Origin: Lachnospiraceae bacterium
GTDB taxonomy: Bacteria; Bacillota; Clostridia; Lachnospirales; Lachnospiraceae
Assembly: GCA_021771755.1 (NCBI GenBank)
Contig: JAETOL010000025.1
Location: 1 to 35,806 of the forward strand
Reading direction: 5' to 3'
DNA: 35,806 nucleotides
Shown here in pieces: positions 8,223 through 16,993 of this stretch (the stretch's first letter is position 1; every line of letters starts with the position of its first letter). The notes beneath the pieces were generated by a model. It was not told the origin of the DNA and did no database searches. It saw only the letters and a program-made list of their open reading frames with translations. The translations under genes and the position numbers were made by a program.

Positions 8223-9764
8223 ATGAGCAAAAAACCAACTGTTTTAATGATCCTTGACGGTTACGGACTGAATGAAAGACATGACGGAAACGCGGTATAT
8301 GAAGCGAAAACTCCGGTTATGGACAGACTGATGGCTGAGTGTCCTTTTGTAGAGGGAAATGCAAGCGGACTGGCAGTCGGCCTTCCGGACGGTCAGATGG
8401 GAAACTCTGAGGTTGGACATATGAATATGGGCGCAGGCCGCATCGTATATCAGGAACTGACCAGAATCACCAAGGAGATCAATGACGGTGATTTCTTTAA
8501 AAATGAGGCTCTTCTTGCAGCAATGAAGAATGCGAAAGACAATGATTCCGCCATCCATTTTATGGGACTTCTTTCTGACGGCGGTGTCCACAGCCATATC
8601 ACTCATCTTTACGGACTGCTTGAGATGGCTAAGAGAGAGGGCCTGAAAAAGGTTTATGTACACTGCTTCCTGGATGGCCGTGATACACCTCCGGCTTCCG
8701 GTAAGGGATATATCGAACAGCTTCAGGCTAAGATGCAGGAAATCGGCGTAGGCGAGATCGGTGTGGTTTCCGGCCGTTACTACGCAATGGACAGAGATAA
8801 CCGCTGGGATCGTGTGGAACTGGCATACAATGCCCTGACAAAAGGCGAAGGTGTGAAGGGTACAGATGCGGCAGAGGCAGTTCAGGCATCCTATGACAAC
8901 GAAAAGACCGATGAATTTGTTCTTCCGACTGTGATCGAGAAGGACGGCAGACCAGTGGCTTCTGTCCAGGATAAGGATTCCGTGGTATTCTTCAACTTCC
9001 GTCCGGACCGTGCCCGTGAGATCACCAGAGCATTCTGTGATGATGACTTCAAGGGATTCGCGCGCGAGAAAAAACTGGATGTGACTTTCGTATGCTTTAC
9101 CAATTACGACGATACCATTCAGAATAAAATGGTGGCATTCAATAAAGTACAGCTTCACAATACCTTTGGCGAGTACCTGGCAGCACATGATATGACACAG
9201 GTGCGTATTGCAGAAACTGAAAAATATGCGCATGTTACTTTCTTCTTTAACGGCGGTGTGGAAGAGCCGAATAAGGGAGAGGACAGAATCCTTGTAAAAT
9301 CCCCGAAGGTTGCTACTTATGACCTTCAGCCGGAAATGAGTGCACCACAGGTATGTGATAAGCTTGTGGAGGCGATCAAGTCCGATAAATATGATGTGGT
9401 GATCATCAACTTCGCCAACCCGGATATGGTTGGACACACCGGTGTGGAGGCAGCTGCAGTCAAGGCTGTGGAAACGGTAGACGAGTGTGTGGGAAGAGCT
9501 GTTGAGGCTGTGAAAGAAGTAAACGGTCAGATGTTTATCTGCGCGGACCATGGAAACGCAGAGCAGCTTGTAGATTATGAGACCGGGGAACCATTTACCG
9601 CTCATACTACAAATCCGGTTCCGTTTATCCTTGTAAATGCAGACCCGAAATATACTCTGAAAGAGGGCGGATGTCTTGCAGACATCATTCCAACTCTGAT
9701 CGAACTGATGGGAATGGAAAAACCGGCAGAGATGACAGGAGAGTCACTTCTTATCGAAAAATAA
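8223..9764 (+). CDS. gpmI: 2,3-bisphosphoglycerate-independent phosphoglycerate mutase
   Basis: This 513-residue manganese-dependent enzyme interconverts 3- and 2-phosphoglycerate. It belongs to the alkaline phosphatase superfamily. D12 (LDGYG) is a metal ligand and S62 (MGNSEVGH) is the serine that carries the phosphate. DGRDTPP, SGRYYAMDRD, FFNFRPDRAR and the C-terminal metal site CADHGNAEQ and HTTNPVPF are all present. Length is typical. AAGGAG precedes the ATG. It is transcribed alone, separated from the gap operon, and ends at a terminator. Confidence 0.98.
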   Translation: MSKKPTVLMILDGYGLNERHDGNAVYEAKTPVMDRLMAECPFVEGNASGLAVGLPDGQMGNSEVGHMNMGAGRIVYQELTRITKEINDGDFFKNEALLAAMKNAKDNDSAIHFMGLLSDGGVHSHITHLYGLLEMAKREGLKKVYVHCFLDGRDTPPASGKGYIEQLQAKMQEIGVGEIGVVSGRYYAMDRDNRWDRVELAYNALTKGEGVKGTDAAEAVQASYDNEKTDEFVLPTVIEKDGRPVASVQDKDSVVFFNFRPDRAREITRAFCDDDFKGFAREKKLDVTFVCFTNYDDTIQNKMVAFNKVQLHNTFGEYLAAHDMTQVRIAETEKYAHVTFFFNGGVEEPNKGEDRILVKSPKVATYDLQPEMSAPQVCDKLVEAIKSDKYDVVIINFANPDMVGHTGVEAAAVKAVETVDECVGRAVEAVKEVNGQMFICADHGNAEQLVDYETGEPFTAHTTNPVPFILVNADPKYTLKEGGCLADIIPTLIELMGMEKPAEMTGESLLIEK

Positions 9765-9780
9765 AAAGAAATCATACAGA

Positions 9781-9818
9781 ACAGATCCTGAAGAAGACTT
9801 TGGGGTCTGTTTTTTTTA
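9781..9818 (+). terminator. Terminator after gpmI
   Basis: ACAGATCC (9781-9788) pairs with GGGTCTGT (to 9810, one wobble), followed by eight T. Confidence 0.85.
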
Positions 9819-10062
9819 TTTATCAGAAAAGCAATATATTTTTGTATGGATTTTTACAGGATAAAAAGTATATTGCAGGATACAATAACAGAAACGGATT
9901 TTGCTATGATAAAAAATAGAATCGTGCTGCCAGGCCGGTATGCCTTAGGAGCCGGCATACACATGCCAAAACACCTCGTGAGACAGTGCCGTGTGAACAG
10001 TAAGGAAAAATGTCAGAACTCGAAAAAACATAGATGAGATATGGTACAAAATGTAGAAAGTA

Positions 10063-10071
10063 TGTTATAAT
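10063..10071 (+). promoter_or_regulatory. Extended -10 promoter of the L,D-transpeptidase gene
   Basis: TGT-TATAAT (10063-10071) is an extended -10. The -35 position holds GGTACA (10043-10048), a weak match. Confidence 0.6.
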
Positions 10072-10124
10072 AGGATGGCTTAGTGTATATTGGTTTTTGA
10101 TGTTACGATCAAGGAGAAAAATAG

Positions 10125-12044
10125 ATGAGCAATAAGGAGAAAAGAAAAGATATTCCTTCAGGGCCCGGGAATGAAGACAAAGAAATTTATGACATGGAAG
10201 AAAAAATCAATGCAGCCCTGGATAAAATAACGGCCGCTCCTTCTGAAAATGTGTATGATCCGGATGAAGAATATGAATCGGAAGAAGAGTACGATCCGGA
10301 TGGGGAATATGAATCGGAAGAAGAGTACGATCCGGATGGGGAATATGAATCAGAAGAAGAGTACGATCCGGATGAGGAATATGAATCAGAAGAAGAGTAC
10401 GATCTGGATGAGGAATATGAATCAGAAGAAGAGTATGATCCGGATGAGGAATATGAATCAGAAGAAGAGTATGATTCAGACGAGGAATATGAGCAGGACG
10501 AAGAATACGAAGAGGATACAGATGTTTTTGTACGAAAAAGAGGGAAATCTGCAAGACCTCAGCCGGTAAAATATGTTCCGATTGATGATATTGATGAAAA
10601 AATGGCATTTCCTCTGGTGAGGAAAAAAAAGCATAAAGGTTTGAAAATCACAGGAATCGTGGCTGCGATGGCCATTGTGGCAGCCGGATGCGCATATGGT
10701 GCTGCATCTTATTATTATGCGGACCGTTTTTTTGAAGGAACCTGGATCAATGGAATCAATTGTTCCGGAATGACTGCTTATGAGGCAGAACAGGCTCTTG
10801 CAAAAAAAGTGCAGGATTATTCGATACAGGTCGCTTCCAGAGAGCAGGAGCCACAGACTATTACAGGAGACCAGATTTCCTATCAGTATCTTTCTACAGG
10901 AGAAACGCTTCAGCTTTTGAAGGCTCAGAAGCCCTATGAGTGGATCAAAGGATATTATGAACAAAAAAGCCATACGGTGTCTGAAAAAGTATCCTATGAT
11001 AAAACACTTCTTCAGCAGCAGGTTATAGCATTGAACTGTGCGAAGGCAGAAAATCAGACTGCGCCGGAAAATGCGTATGTGGCATTTAAAGATAACCAGT
11101 TTCAGATTATTCCGGAAACACAGGGAACGCAGTTGAATGTAAAGCAGGCGTACCGGATTTTGGATCAGGCAGTGTCTGAAACACAGGAGTCTGTAGATTT
11201 TGGAACGACACCGGAAGCTTATGTGTCAGCAGCAGTGACGCAGAATGATCCGGAACTCCAGTCTGCATTAGAGGCCTGCAACAATTATACGAAAGCAAGT
11301 ATCACCTATACTTTTGGGGATCAGACTGCAACACTTGATGGAAATACAATCAAAGACTGGCTGCAGTTTGATGAAAAAGGACAGCTTCTGCTGGATGATA
11401 ATACGTTCCATCAGCACATTGCAGATTATGTTGCGCAGCTTGCTGCATCCTACAATACAGTAGGCACGGAAAGAGAATTTTATACAACCAGTGGAAGGAC
11501 AGTTTATGTGTCCAGCTCTGTTTATGGATGGGCAATCGATCAGGCTGCCGAGGCAGCACAGCTTTCCCAGGAGATTCAGTCTGGAACACAGACAACCAGA
11601 GAACCTGTTTACAGTCAGACTGCCAATTCTCATGGAGTGAACGACCTTGGAAATACGTATATTGAGGTGGATCTGAGCAATCAGCATATGTATTATTATC
11701 AATCTGGAAATCTTGTTTTTGATTCGGATTTTGTGTCCGGAAATATGAGCTATGCGGATCGACAGACACATGCGGGTATTTTTACACTCTATTATAAGAA
11801 AAGTCCGGATGTACTCCGCGGGGCAAAGAAACCGGATGGTACTTATGAATATGAGGAGCCGGTAGAATACTGGATGCCTTTTGATGGCGGCATCGGTTTC
11901 CATGATGCGCCATGGAGAGGGGAATTTGGCGGAGATATCTATTTGACCAGTGGATCACATGGATGTATCAACCTTCCGCCGGAAAATGCGGCTGTACTTT
12001 ACAGTCTGATCGACTATAATGTGCCGATCGTATGTTTTTACTAA
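10125..12044 (+). CDS. Membrane L,D-transpeptidase (YkuD) with acidic N-terminal repeats
   Basis: A 639-residue cell-wall cross-linking enzyme of the YkuD family, which forms 3-3 peptidoglycan cross-links or transfers onto meso-diaminopimelate. Order of parts: a cytoplasmic tail (1-170) holding an acidic tandem repeat at 44-130 (YDPDEEYESEEE-like units); a basic stretch (RKKKHKGLK); one membrane span at about 173-193; peptidoglycan-binding-type domains to about 480; and a C-terminal YkuD domain. The catalytic signature SHGCINLP places C614, with the family histidine in GFHDAPW. No lipobox or cleavable signal is seen, so it is anchored N-in. The start has AAGGAG upstream. It forms an operon with the small membrane protein that follows. 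The role of the acidic cytoplasmic array is unknown. Confidence 0.92.
   Translation: MSNKEKRKDIPSGPGNEDKEIYDMEEKINAALDKITAAPSENVYDPDEEYESEEEYDPDGEYESEEEYDPDGEYESEEEYDPDEEYESEEEYDLDEEYESEEEYDPDEEYESEEEYDSDEEYEQDEEYEEDTDVFVRKRGKSARPQPVKYVPIDDIDEKMAFPLVRKKKHKGLKITGIVAAMAIVAAGCAYGAASYYYADRFFEGTWINGINCSGMTAYEAEQALAKKVQDYSIQVASREQEPQTITGDQISYQYLSTGETLQLLKAQKPYEWIKGYYEQKSHTVSEKVSYDKTLLQQQVIALNCAKAENQTAPENAYVAFKDNQFQIIPETQGTQLNVKQAYRILDQAVSETQESVDFGTTPEAYVSAAVTQNDPELQSALEACNNYTKASITYTFGDQTATLDGNTIKDWLQFDEKGQLLLDDNTFHQHIADYVAQLAASYNTVGTEREFYTTSGRTVYVSSSVYGWAIDQAAEAAQLSQEIQSGTQTTREPVYSQTANSHGVNDLGNTYIEVDLSNQHMYYYQSGNLVFDSDFVSGNMSYADRQTHAGIFTLYYKKSPDVLRGAKKPDGTYEYEEPVEYWMPFDGGIGFHDAPWRGEFGGDIYLTSGSHGCINLPPENAAVLYSLIDYNVPIVCFY
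10254..10514 (+). repeat. 36-bp in-frame tandem repeat, six full copies plus a degenerate tail
   Basis: Units start at 10254, 10290, 10326, 10362, 10398 and 10434, each encoding Y-D-P-D-E/G-E-Y-E-S-E-E-E (one copy has L for P). A diverged partial unit follows from 10470. Copies differ only by a few bases, so the array is recent or kept homogeneous and could change in length by slippage. Confidence 0.97.
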
Positions 12045-12067
12045 AGAAAATGGAGGAATAAGAAAGT

Positions 12068-12361
12068 ATGAGCAGATCTTTTGATTTTATGCTTGCAGGA
12101 ATATCCCTGATTGTAGGAATCATGCTTATGACAGGAAATGGATCATTCTTTATGAAAGGCGGAAATTCACAGCTTCGGAAGAAAAAGTATGATGAGAAAA
12201 AAATGGAGAAGGGGTCAGGTCTTGCGCTTATATTGATCGGTATTGTAACTTTCATTGACTCCTATACTACAACTGTTGCGGCAAAAATCGGCTATATTGT
12301 AGTTCTGGCTGTGATTTTGGGCGGTCTGGTATGGTATATCAAAAATAAATGTACAAAATAA
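12068..12361 (+). CDS. Small membrane protein, DUF3784-like
   Basis: A 97-residue protein with two or three predicted membrane spans: about 7-22, 49-65 and 72-90. A conserved-looking loop with KKKYDEKKMEKGSG sits between the first two. From memory the layout (N-terminal span, GxGSF, then KYDEKK) resembles the DUF3784 family, whose function is not known. It starts 23 bases after the L,D-transpeptidase gene with GGAGG upstream and shares its terminator, so it is probably cotranscribed. Whether it works with the transpeptidase is unknown. Confidence 0.7.
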   Translation: MSRSFDFMLAGISLIVGIMLMTGNGSFFMKGGNSQLRKKKYDEKKMEKGSGLALILIGIVTFIDSYTTTVAAKIGYIVVLAVILGGLVWYIKNKCTK

Positions 12362-12374
12362 TAAAAGATAAATG

Positions 12375-12421
12375 AAAAACAGCATGGAATTCGGTACAAT
12401 CCGTATTTCATGCTGTTTTTT
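12375..12421. terminator. Bidirectional terminator
   Basis: AAAAACAGCATG (12375-12386) pairs with CATGCTGTTTTT (12409-12420), with further pairing inside. It ends the transpeptidase operon and, on the other strand, the HAD gene. Confidence 0.9.
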
Positions 12422-12445
12422 CGGGTTCGATCCAGTAAATTCTAT

Positions 12446-13063
12446 TTAAAACAAGGCAGTAAGATCCATGGGGCAGGAGATTTGAAAATCCGGATCAGGA
12501 ACATCCCCGAATCCGTAAGAAGCAAATACAAAGGGAACTTTGGCTTTTTGGCAGGAGAGAAAATCACCCATGGTATCGCCCACATAAACGGGAGATTTCA
12601 GATCATGAAATTCCATCAGCCGGAGAATCGTGTCGTTTTTTTCAAGTCCCGTATCTCCAAAGCACAGATGCCCTTTGAAATATCTGCCAAGGCCGGAGGA
12701 TTTCAGGAATACCTCAATATATCCTGCCTGGCAGTTACTGACGATATAAAGAGGATATTTTTCAGAAAGATATCTGAGAGCTTCTTCCAGATTTTCATAA
12801 AGAGGTGCACAGGTTTCCAGAAGAGCCTCATGCTCTGCCTGACAGCAGCCGTCAATAAGACGAAGCTGTTCGGTTTCCGGCACGTCCGGAAAGAGCTGGG
12901 CTGCAATAGCCGGAAGAGGCTGACCGAAAAGTCCCGTCAGTCTTTCAGCAGTAATCGATATATGCAAGTGTTCCTTATCATGGAGATAAGCATCCCAGGA
13001 TCTTGCAACAATTTCTGTGGAATCCCACAGAGTTCCGTCTACATCAAAAATAATACTGTCCAT
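12446..13063 (-). CDS. HAD-superfamily hydrolase, phosphoglycolate-phosphatase-like
   Basis: A 205-residue haloacid-dehalogenase-type phosphatase. Motif I is FDVDGTLWDS, with nucleophile D8 and acid D10. A helical cap follows at about 15-80. Motif II is IVSNCQ, the motif III lysine lies in GLEKND, and motif IV is YVGDTMGD. Such enzymes dephosphorylate small sugar phosphates or phosphoglycolate; the substrate here cannot be read from sequence. GGAAGGA precedes the ATG. It is a single gene converging on the L,D-transpeptidase operon and divergent from sfsA. Confidence 0.88.
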   Translation of the reverse strand: MDSIIFDVDGTLWDSTEIVARSWDAYLHDKEHLHISITAERLTGLFGQPLPAIAAQLFPDVPETEQLRLIDGCCQAEHEALLETCAPLYENLEEALRYLSEKYPLYIVSNCQAGYIEVFLKSSGLGRYFKGHLCFGDTGLEKNDTILRLMEFHDLKSPVYVGDTMGDFLSCQKAKVPFVFASYGFGDVPDPDFQISCPMDLTALF

Positions 13064-13154
13064 AAAATTCCTTCCTATATAAATATACAGTGTTCAGAGT
13101 TTATCCTTAACATTTTGGATTATACATAGGGGAGACAAAAAAATCAACTGTTTC

Positions 13155-13183
13155 TGGAAAAAGCGAAAGACATGTGATACAAT
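13155..13183 (+). promoter_or_regulatory. Promoter of sfsA-mutY-glycosyltransferase
   Basis: TGGAAA (13155-13160), 17 bases, TACAAT (13178-13183) preceded by TGA, an extended -10. Confidence 0.7.
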
Positions 13184-13217
13184 AGAGCCACTTGATGACA
13201 GCAACGAGGTTACAGAG

Positions 13218-13916
13218 ATGAATTACAGCCATACGGTAAAGGCAAGGTTTCTGGATCGTCCCAACCGTTTTATCGCGCATGTGGAACTGGATGGGCAGAC
13301 GGAAACCGTGCATGTAAAAAATACAGGAAGATGCCGGGAGCTTCTGGTTCCCGGATATGAGGTGATCCTTGAGGAGGGACAGAATCCGTCACGGAAGACC
13401 AGATATGATCTGATTAGTGTGTGCAAGGAAGGACGCTGGATCAATATGGATTCCCAGGCGCCAAACAAGGCGGCAGAGGAATGGCTTTTAAAAGGCGGAT
13501 TTTTTCCAGAGGATGTTTCTGTGTACAGAGAAAGAAAATATGGAAATTCCAGATTTGATCTTTATATTGAATCCCCTGTCAGGAAGGCTTTTATGGAGGT
13601 CAAGGGTGTGACTCTTGAGGAAGAGAATGTGGTACGTTTTCCGGACGCGCCTACAGAGCGGGGCGTGAAGCATGTGCGGGAACTGATCCAGTGTATGGAG
13701 GAAGGCTATGAGGCATATCTTCTTCTTGTGATCCAGATGAAAGATGTCAGATATTTTCAGCCAAACTGGAATACACACCCGGAATTCGGGATGGTATTAA
13801 GGGAAGCTGCCAGTGCAGGAGTCAGAATATTGGCTTATGACTGTCTGGTAGGAGAGTCATCTATGGAAATCCGTGATCCGGTAACCATAGATCTGGAGGT
13901 GCCCCATGGAACTTAA
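13218..13916 (+). CDS. sfsA: SfsA family DNA-binding/nuclease-like protein
   Basis: A 232-residue SfsA protein. The N-terminal OB-like part includes RFLDRPNRFIAHVEL and HVKNTGRCRELL. The C-terminal part has the restriction-nuclease-like core SRFDLYI and FMEVKGVTL with catalytic-type D and E-x-K residues. SfsA was first named as a sugar-fermentation stimulation factor; its biochemical role is uncertain, with a nuclease activity suggested by the fold. Length is normal. Its end overlaps mutY by 11 bases, implying translational coupling. Confidence 0.93.
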   Translation: MNYSHTVKARFLDRPNRFIAHVELDGQTETVHVKNTGRCRELLVPGYEVILEEGQNPSRKTRYDLISVCKEGRWINMDSQAPNKAAEEWLLKGGFFPEDVSVYRERKYGNSRFDLYIESPVRKAFMEVKGVTLEEENVVRFPDAPTERGVKHVRELIQCMEEGYEAYLLLVIQMKDVRYFQPNWNTHPEFGMVLREAASAGVRILAYDCLVGESSMEIRDPVTIDLEVPHGT

Positions 13917-14979
13917 ATCACATATGTCAGATGAATTTGTTCGTCCTCTGCTTGAATGGTACCAGATCAACAAACGGATTCTTCCATGGAGAGACCAGCA
14001 GAATGCCTATTATACCTGGGTATCAGAGATTATGCTGCAGCAGACCCGGGTGGAGGCAGTGAAGCCATATTTTATCCGTTTTATTACAGAACTTCCGGAT
14101 GTACGTGCTCTTGCAGATTGTCCGGAAGAAAAACTGATGAAGCTTTGGGAAGGACTGGGGTATTATAATCGTGTCCGGAACATGCAGGAAGCGGCCCGGA
14201 CAGTTGTGGCAGAATATAACGGAAAACTTCCTGAATCCTATGAGGCGCTTCTCTCGTTAAAAGGAATAGGGAGTTATACAGCCGGAGCCATTGCCTCTAT
14301 TGCATATGGGATTCCGGTTCCGGCAGTAGACGGAAACGTTCTTCGGGTGCTTTCCAGAATTCGGGAGAGCAGAGAAGACATCATGAAGCAGTCTGTCCGG
14401 AAAAATATGGAACAGATGCTTCTTGAGATTATGCCTTCGGACTGCCCGGGCGATCTGAATCAGGCCATGATGGAGCTTGGCGCGGTAGTTTGTGTGCCAA
14501 ATGGTCAGCCTAAATGTACGGAATGTCCGGTTCAGAAGCTGTGCATGGCACAGCTCCATGGCACCACAGAGGAAATTCCGGTAAAAGCGCCCAAGAAGGC
14601 ACGCAGGATTGAAGACAGGACAGTGCTGGTGATTCAGGACGGGGAGAGGACTGCCATACAGAAACGTCCGTCCAGAGGTCTTCTGGCTGGCCTGTATGAG
14701 CTTCCGAATATAAAAGGATGCCTGACTCAGGAGGAAGCACTGGAAAAAGTAAAAGATATGGATCTGGAATCTTTGTTTATCAGGGAACTGGAGCCGGCAA
14801 AGCACATTTTTTCCCACATTGAATGGAGAATGACTGGATATCTCATAAGAGTATCCTCTCTGGAACCGATAACAAACAAAAAACTGATTTTTGCAGATAA
14901 AAAGCAGTCTGAAATGCAGTATGCCATTCCATCTGCATTCGGCGCTTATGTGAAGTACATGAAGGAGGAAGTTAAATGA
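13906..14979 (+). CDS. mutY: A/G-specific adenine glycosylase MutY
   Basis: This 357-residue base-excision-repair enzyme removes adenine mispaired with 8-oxoguanine. The HhH-GPD domain has LPWR at 26-29, catalytic E41 in SEIMLQQTRV, the hairpin LKGIGSYTAGAI and D142 in VPAVDGNVLR. The 4Fe-4S cluster cysteines are C196, C204, C207 and C213. The first spacing is seven residues where the classical E. coli motif has six. A C-terminal NUDIX-like domain (about 235-357) reads 8-oxoguanine. It sits between sfsA (11-base overlap) and a glycosyltransferase (4-base ATGA overlap). Confidence 0.96.
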   Translation: MELKSHMSDEFVRPLLEWYQINKRILPWRDQQNAYYTWVSEIMLQQTRVEAVKPYFIRFITELPDVRALADCPEEKLMKLWEGLGYYNRVRNMQEAARTVVAEYNGKLPESYEALLSLKGIGSYTAGAIASIAYGIPVPAVDGNVLRVLSRIRESREDIMKQSVRKNMEQMLLEIMPSDCPGDLNQAMMELGAVVCVPNGQPKCTECPVQKLCMAQLHGTTEEIPVKAPKKARRIEDRTVLVIQDGERTAIQKRPSRGLLAGLYELPNIKGCLTQEEALEKVKDMDLESLFIRELEPAKHIFSHIEWRMTGYLIRVSSLEPITNKKLIFADKKQSEMQYAIPSAFGAYVKYMKEEVK

Positions 14980-15992
14980 AACTGTTAAGTATTGCAATTC
15001 CCTGCTATAATTCAGAGTCTTATATGGAAAAATGCATTGATTCTCTGCTTGCAGGCGGAGAAGACGTGGAGATTCTTGTAGTAAACGATGGATCCTCTGA
15101 CAGAACAGCGGAGATTGCAGATTCTTATGAAAGAAAATATCCGACGATCGTGAAAGCCATCCATCAGGAAAACGGTGGTCACGGAGAGGCGGTAAACGCC
15201 GGAATCCGCAATGCGACAGGACTTTATTTTAAGGTTGTAGACAGTGACGACTGGGTAAATGCAGAGGCTTATGCACAGATTCTTAAGACCCTCAGTGATC
15301 TGATCAGAGGACCGGAGACGGTAGACCTTCTGATCAGCAACTTTGTTTATGAGAAGCAGGGAGCCAAAAGAAAAAGAGTGATGCAGTACAGGCACTGCCT
15401 TCCGGTCAACGAGATCTTCGGATGGGACAAGGTACATATGCATAAGGGAAAATATCTTCTTATGCACTCCATGATCTACCGCACCAAGCTTCTCCATGAA
15501 TGTGGACTGGAGCTTCCGAAGCATACTTTTTATGTGGATAATATTTTTGCATTTGAACCTCTTCCCTATGTCAAAAAGATGTATTATCTGGACGTGAACT
15601 TTTACAGATATTTCATCGGACGTGACGATCAGTCTGTTAATGAAAAAGTGATGATCAAAAGGATCGATCAGCAGCTTCGTGTAAACAGGATCATGGTAGA
15701 TGTATTCCATAAGATCAAATTTAACAACCGACGTCATCTGAGAAAATATATGCTCAGCTATCTGGAAATCATCACAACGATTTCTTCCGTCATGCTGATC
15801 CGCGCGGAAACGCAGGAGGCGCTTGATAAAAAGAAAGAGCTGATGGAATATATAAGGGAAGAAGACCGCCGCGTTTATTACAGACTGCGCTGGGGAATCA
15901 TGGGATGCGCTTCCAACCTTCCAGGCAAGGGAGGGCGCAAGACATTCATTGCGGCCTATAAGCTTTGTCAGAAATTTTATGGCTTTAACTAA
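14976..15992 (+). CDS. Family 2 glycosyltransferase
   Basis: A 338-residue GT-A-fold glycosyltransferase. The N-terminal half shows SIAIPCYNSESYM, D38 in VVNDGSSDRT, the acceptor-site-like NGGHGEAVNAG and the metal-binding D89-S-D91 in VVDSDDW. The C-terminal half is basic and helical with no obvious membrane span, so it is cytoplasmic or peripheral. The sugar donor and acceptor (wall polymer, glycolipid or capsule) are not readable. It overlaps mutY by four bases and ends at a shared terminator facing the lipid-kinase gene. Confidence 0.88.
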   Translation: MKLLSIAIPCYNSESYMEKCIDSLLAGGEDVEILVVNDGSSDRTAEIADSYERKYPTIVKAIHQENGGHGEAVNAGIRNATGLYFKVVDSDDWVNAEAYAQILKTLSDLIRGPETVDLLISNFVYEKQGAKRKRVMQYRHCLPVNEIFGWDKVHMHKGKYLLMHSMIYRTKLLHECGLELPKHTFYVDNIFAFEPLPYVKKMYYLDVNFYRYFIGRDDQSVNEKVMIKRIDQQLRVNRIMVDVFHKIKFNNRRHLRKYMLSYLEIITTISSVMLIRAETQEALDKKKELMEYIREEDRRVYYRLRWGIMGCASNLPGKGGRKTFIAAYKLCQKFYGFN

Positions 15993-15993
15993 T

Positions 15994-16038
15994 AAAAAAC
16001 TGCAGATCATCAGGGAATGATGACCTGCAGTTTTTCTT
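15994..16038. terminator. Bidirectional terminator shared by the glycosyltransferase and lipid-kinase genes
   Basis: AAAAACTGCAG (15995-16005) pairs with CTGCAGTTTTT (16025-16035), with inner pairing of ATCAT with ATGAT. It overlaps the last codons of the minus-strand gene. Confidence 0.9.
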
Positions 16039-16936
16039 TTGTCAGTGAAACGGTAAATTCAGTTCCGAGTCCGGCGGACTCTCCGTCTCTATGTATGGCA
16101 AGGGATTTTGAACTTTTGACCCTGATCTTCTGGCAGCGCAGCAGGTGGACTCCCCGAAAACAGGTGTGTCTGCCAAAAATGGAAAGGAAAAGGCAGAAGA
16201 TCAGACGGAGCCTTCCCATACCTTCAACCACAAATACATCAAGAAGACCATCCGAGGGGTCTGCACAGGGACAGAAGCGGAAACCTCCGCCCTCATATTT
16301 CTGATTCATGACTGCAGTAAGAAAAACTTTGTCATAAGTGCATTCCATGTCGGCATCCGTGTCTATGGAAATGGAAGTGGGAGGCAGAGACAAAAGCTGC
16401 CTGATACCAATGAGGAGATAGGCAAGTTTGCCAAGTCCCAGATGATTCAGCGCCTTTTTGAGAGGAGAAACACTGATCTCGTGGCAGACAGCCGCGTCAA
16501 ATCCAATACCGCAGCTGACGGCAAAACGGCTGGTAAAACCGTTGCAGGTGATTTCAGATATATCCACAGGCACTGTTTTTTCAGAATGGAGTATGGTTTC
16601 CAGAGCCTTCTCCGGCCTGCCGGGAAGCTGCATGCTGCGGCAAAAGTCATTGCCGGATCCGGTGGGAATGTAACCGAAGCGGACAAACGGAAGATTTTTG
16701 AGTCCGGTCAGTACTTCCTGAATGGTTCCGTCACCGCCTACAGCGATCAGAGTGATCCTGTGAGTCTCATCCGCAGAGGCACTTATTTTTTCTGCCAGCT
16801 CTGTGGCATGATCGGTGCACTTTGTCAGCCAGGCCTGATAGGGTATGTTTCTTTGATCCAGACTTTTGCTCAGAGCTTTCCATATATCGGCTCCTTTTCC
16901 GGAGCGGGAATTCGGATTTACGATAAAATAATACAT
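16010..16936 (-). CDS. Diacylglycerol-kinase-like lipid kinase (DagK/YegS family)
   Basis: A 308-residue lipid kinase. The N-terminal nucleotide-binding domain starts FIVNPNSRSGKG and carries GGDGT (about 67-71) and PTGSGNDFCR, the hallmarks of the DAGK catalytic family. A beta-rich C-terminal domain includes CGIGFDAAVC, NQKYEGGGFRFCP, and PSDGLLDV. Gram-positive members recycle diacylglycerol to phosphatidic acid during lipoteichoic acid synthesis, which is the likely but unproven role. AGGAGG precedes the ATG by a short spacer. It is a single gene, divergent from the response regulator. Confidence 0.9.
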   Translation of the reverse strand: MYYFIVNPNSRSGKGADIWKALSKSLDQRNIPYQAWLTKCTDHATELAEKISASADETHRITLIAVGGDGTIQEVLTGLKNLPFVRFGYIPTGSGNDFCRSMQLPGRPEKALETILHSEKTVPVDISEITCNGFTSRFAVSCGIGFDAAVCHEISVSPLKKALNHLGLGKLAYLLIGIRQLLSLPPTSISIDTDADMECTYDKVFLTAVMNQKYEGGGFRFCPCADPSDGLLDVFVVEGMGRLRLIFCLFLSIFGRHTCFRGVHLLRCQKIRVKSSKSLAIHRDGESAGLGTEFTVSLTKEKLQVIIP

Positions 16937-16961
16937 GGCATCCTCCTGTAGATTTCAGTCT

Positions 16962-16990
16962 ATCATACCATTTCAGACAGGATTTTACAA
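16962..16990 (-). promoter_or_regulatory. Promoter of the lipid-kinase gene
   Basis: On the minus strand TTGTAA (16990-16985), 17 bases, TATGAT (16967-16962) preceded by TGG. Confidence 0.7.
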
Positions 16991-16993
16991 TCA

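Larger units (their letters stand above)
9765..10124 (+). other. 360-base gene-free region with an unassigned hairpin
   Basis: After the gpmI terminator (to 9818) I find no credible gene. The one open frame, starting at 9846, has no ribosome site and no recognisable protein. A stem GTATGCC (9938-9944) with GGCATAC (9954-9960) encloses a 9-base loop and has no T-run. TATGAT (9905-9910) could be a -10 for a small RNA, but no good -35 is seen. The L,D-transpeptidase promoter occupies the right end. No known RNA family was recognised. Confidence 0.35.

Noticed and set aside
9900-10020. Possible 6S or SRP RNA
   Set aside because: The region lacks the conserved SRP tetraloop sequence and the long closed double-hairpin layout of 6S RNA that I could check by eye.
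9846-10037. 63-codon open frame after gpmI
   Set aside because: No ribosome site precedes its ATG and the product resembles no known protein; it crosses the hairpin region.
10254-10514. Regular 36-bp repeats resembling a CRISPR array
   Set aside because: The units are contiguous with no spacers, stay in frame and encode the acidic tail of the L,D-transpeptidase. No cas genes are present.
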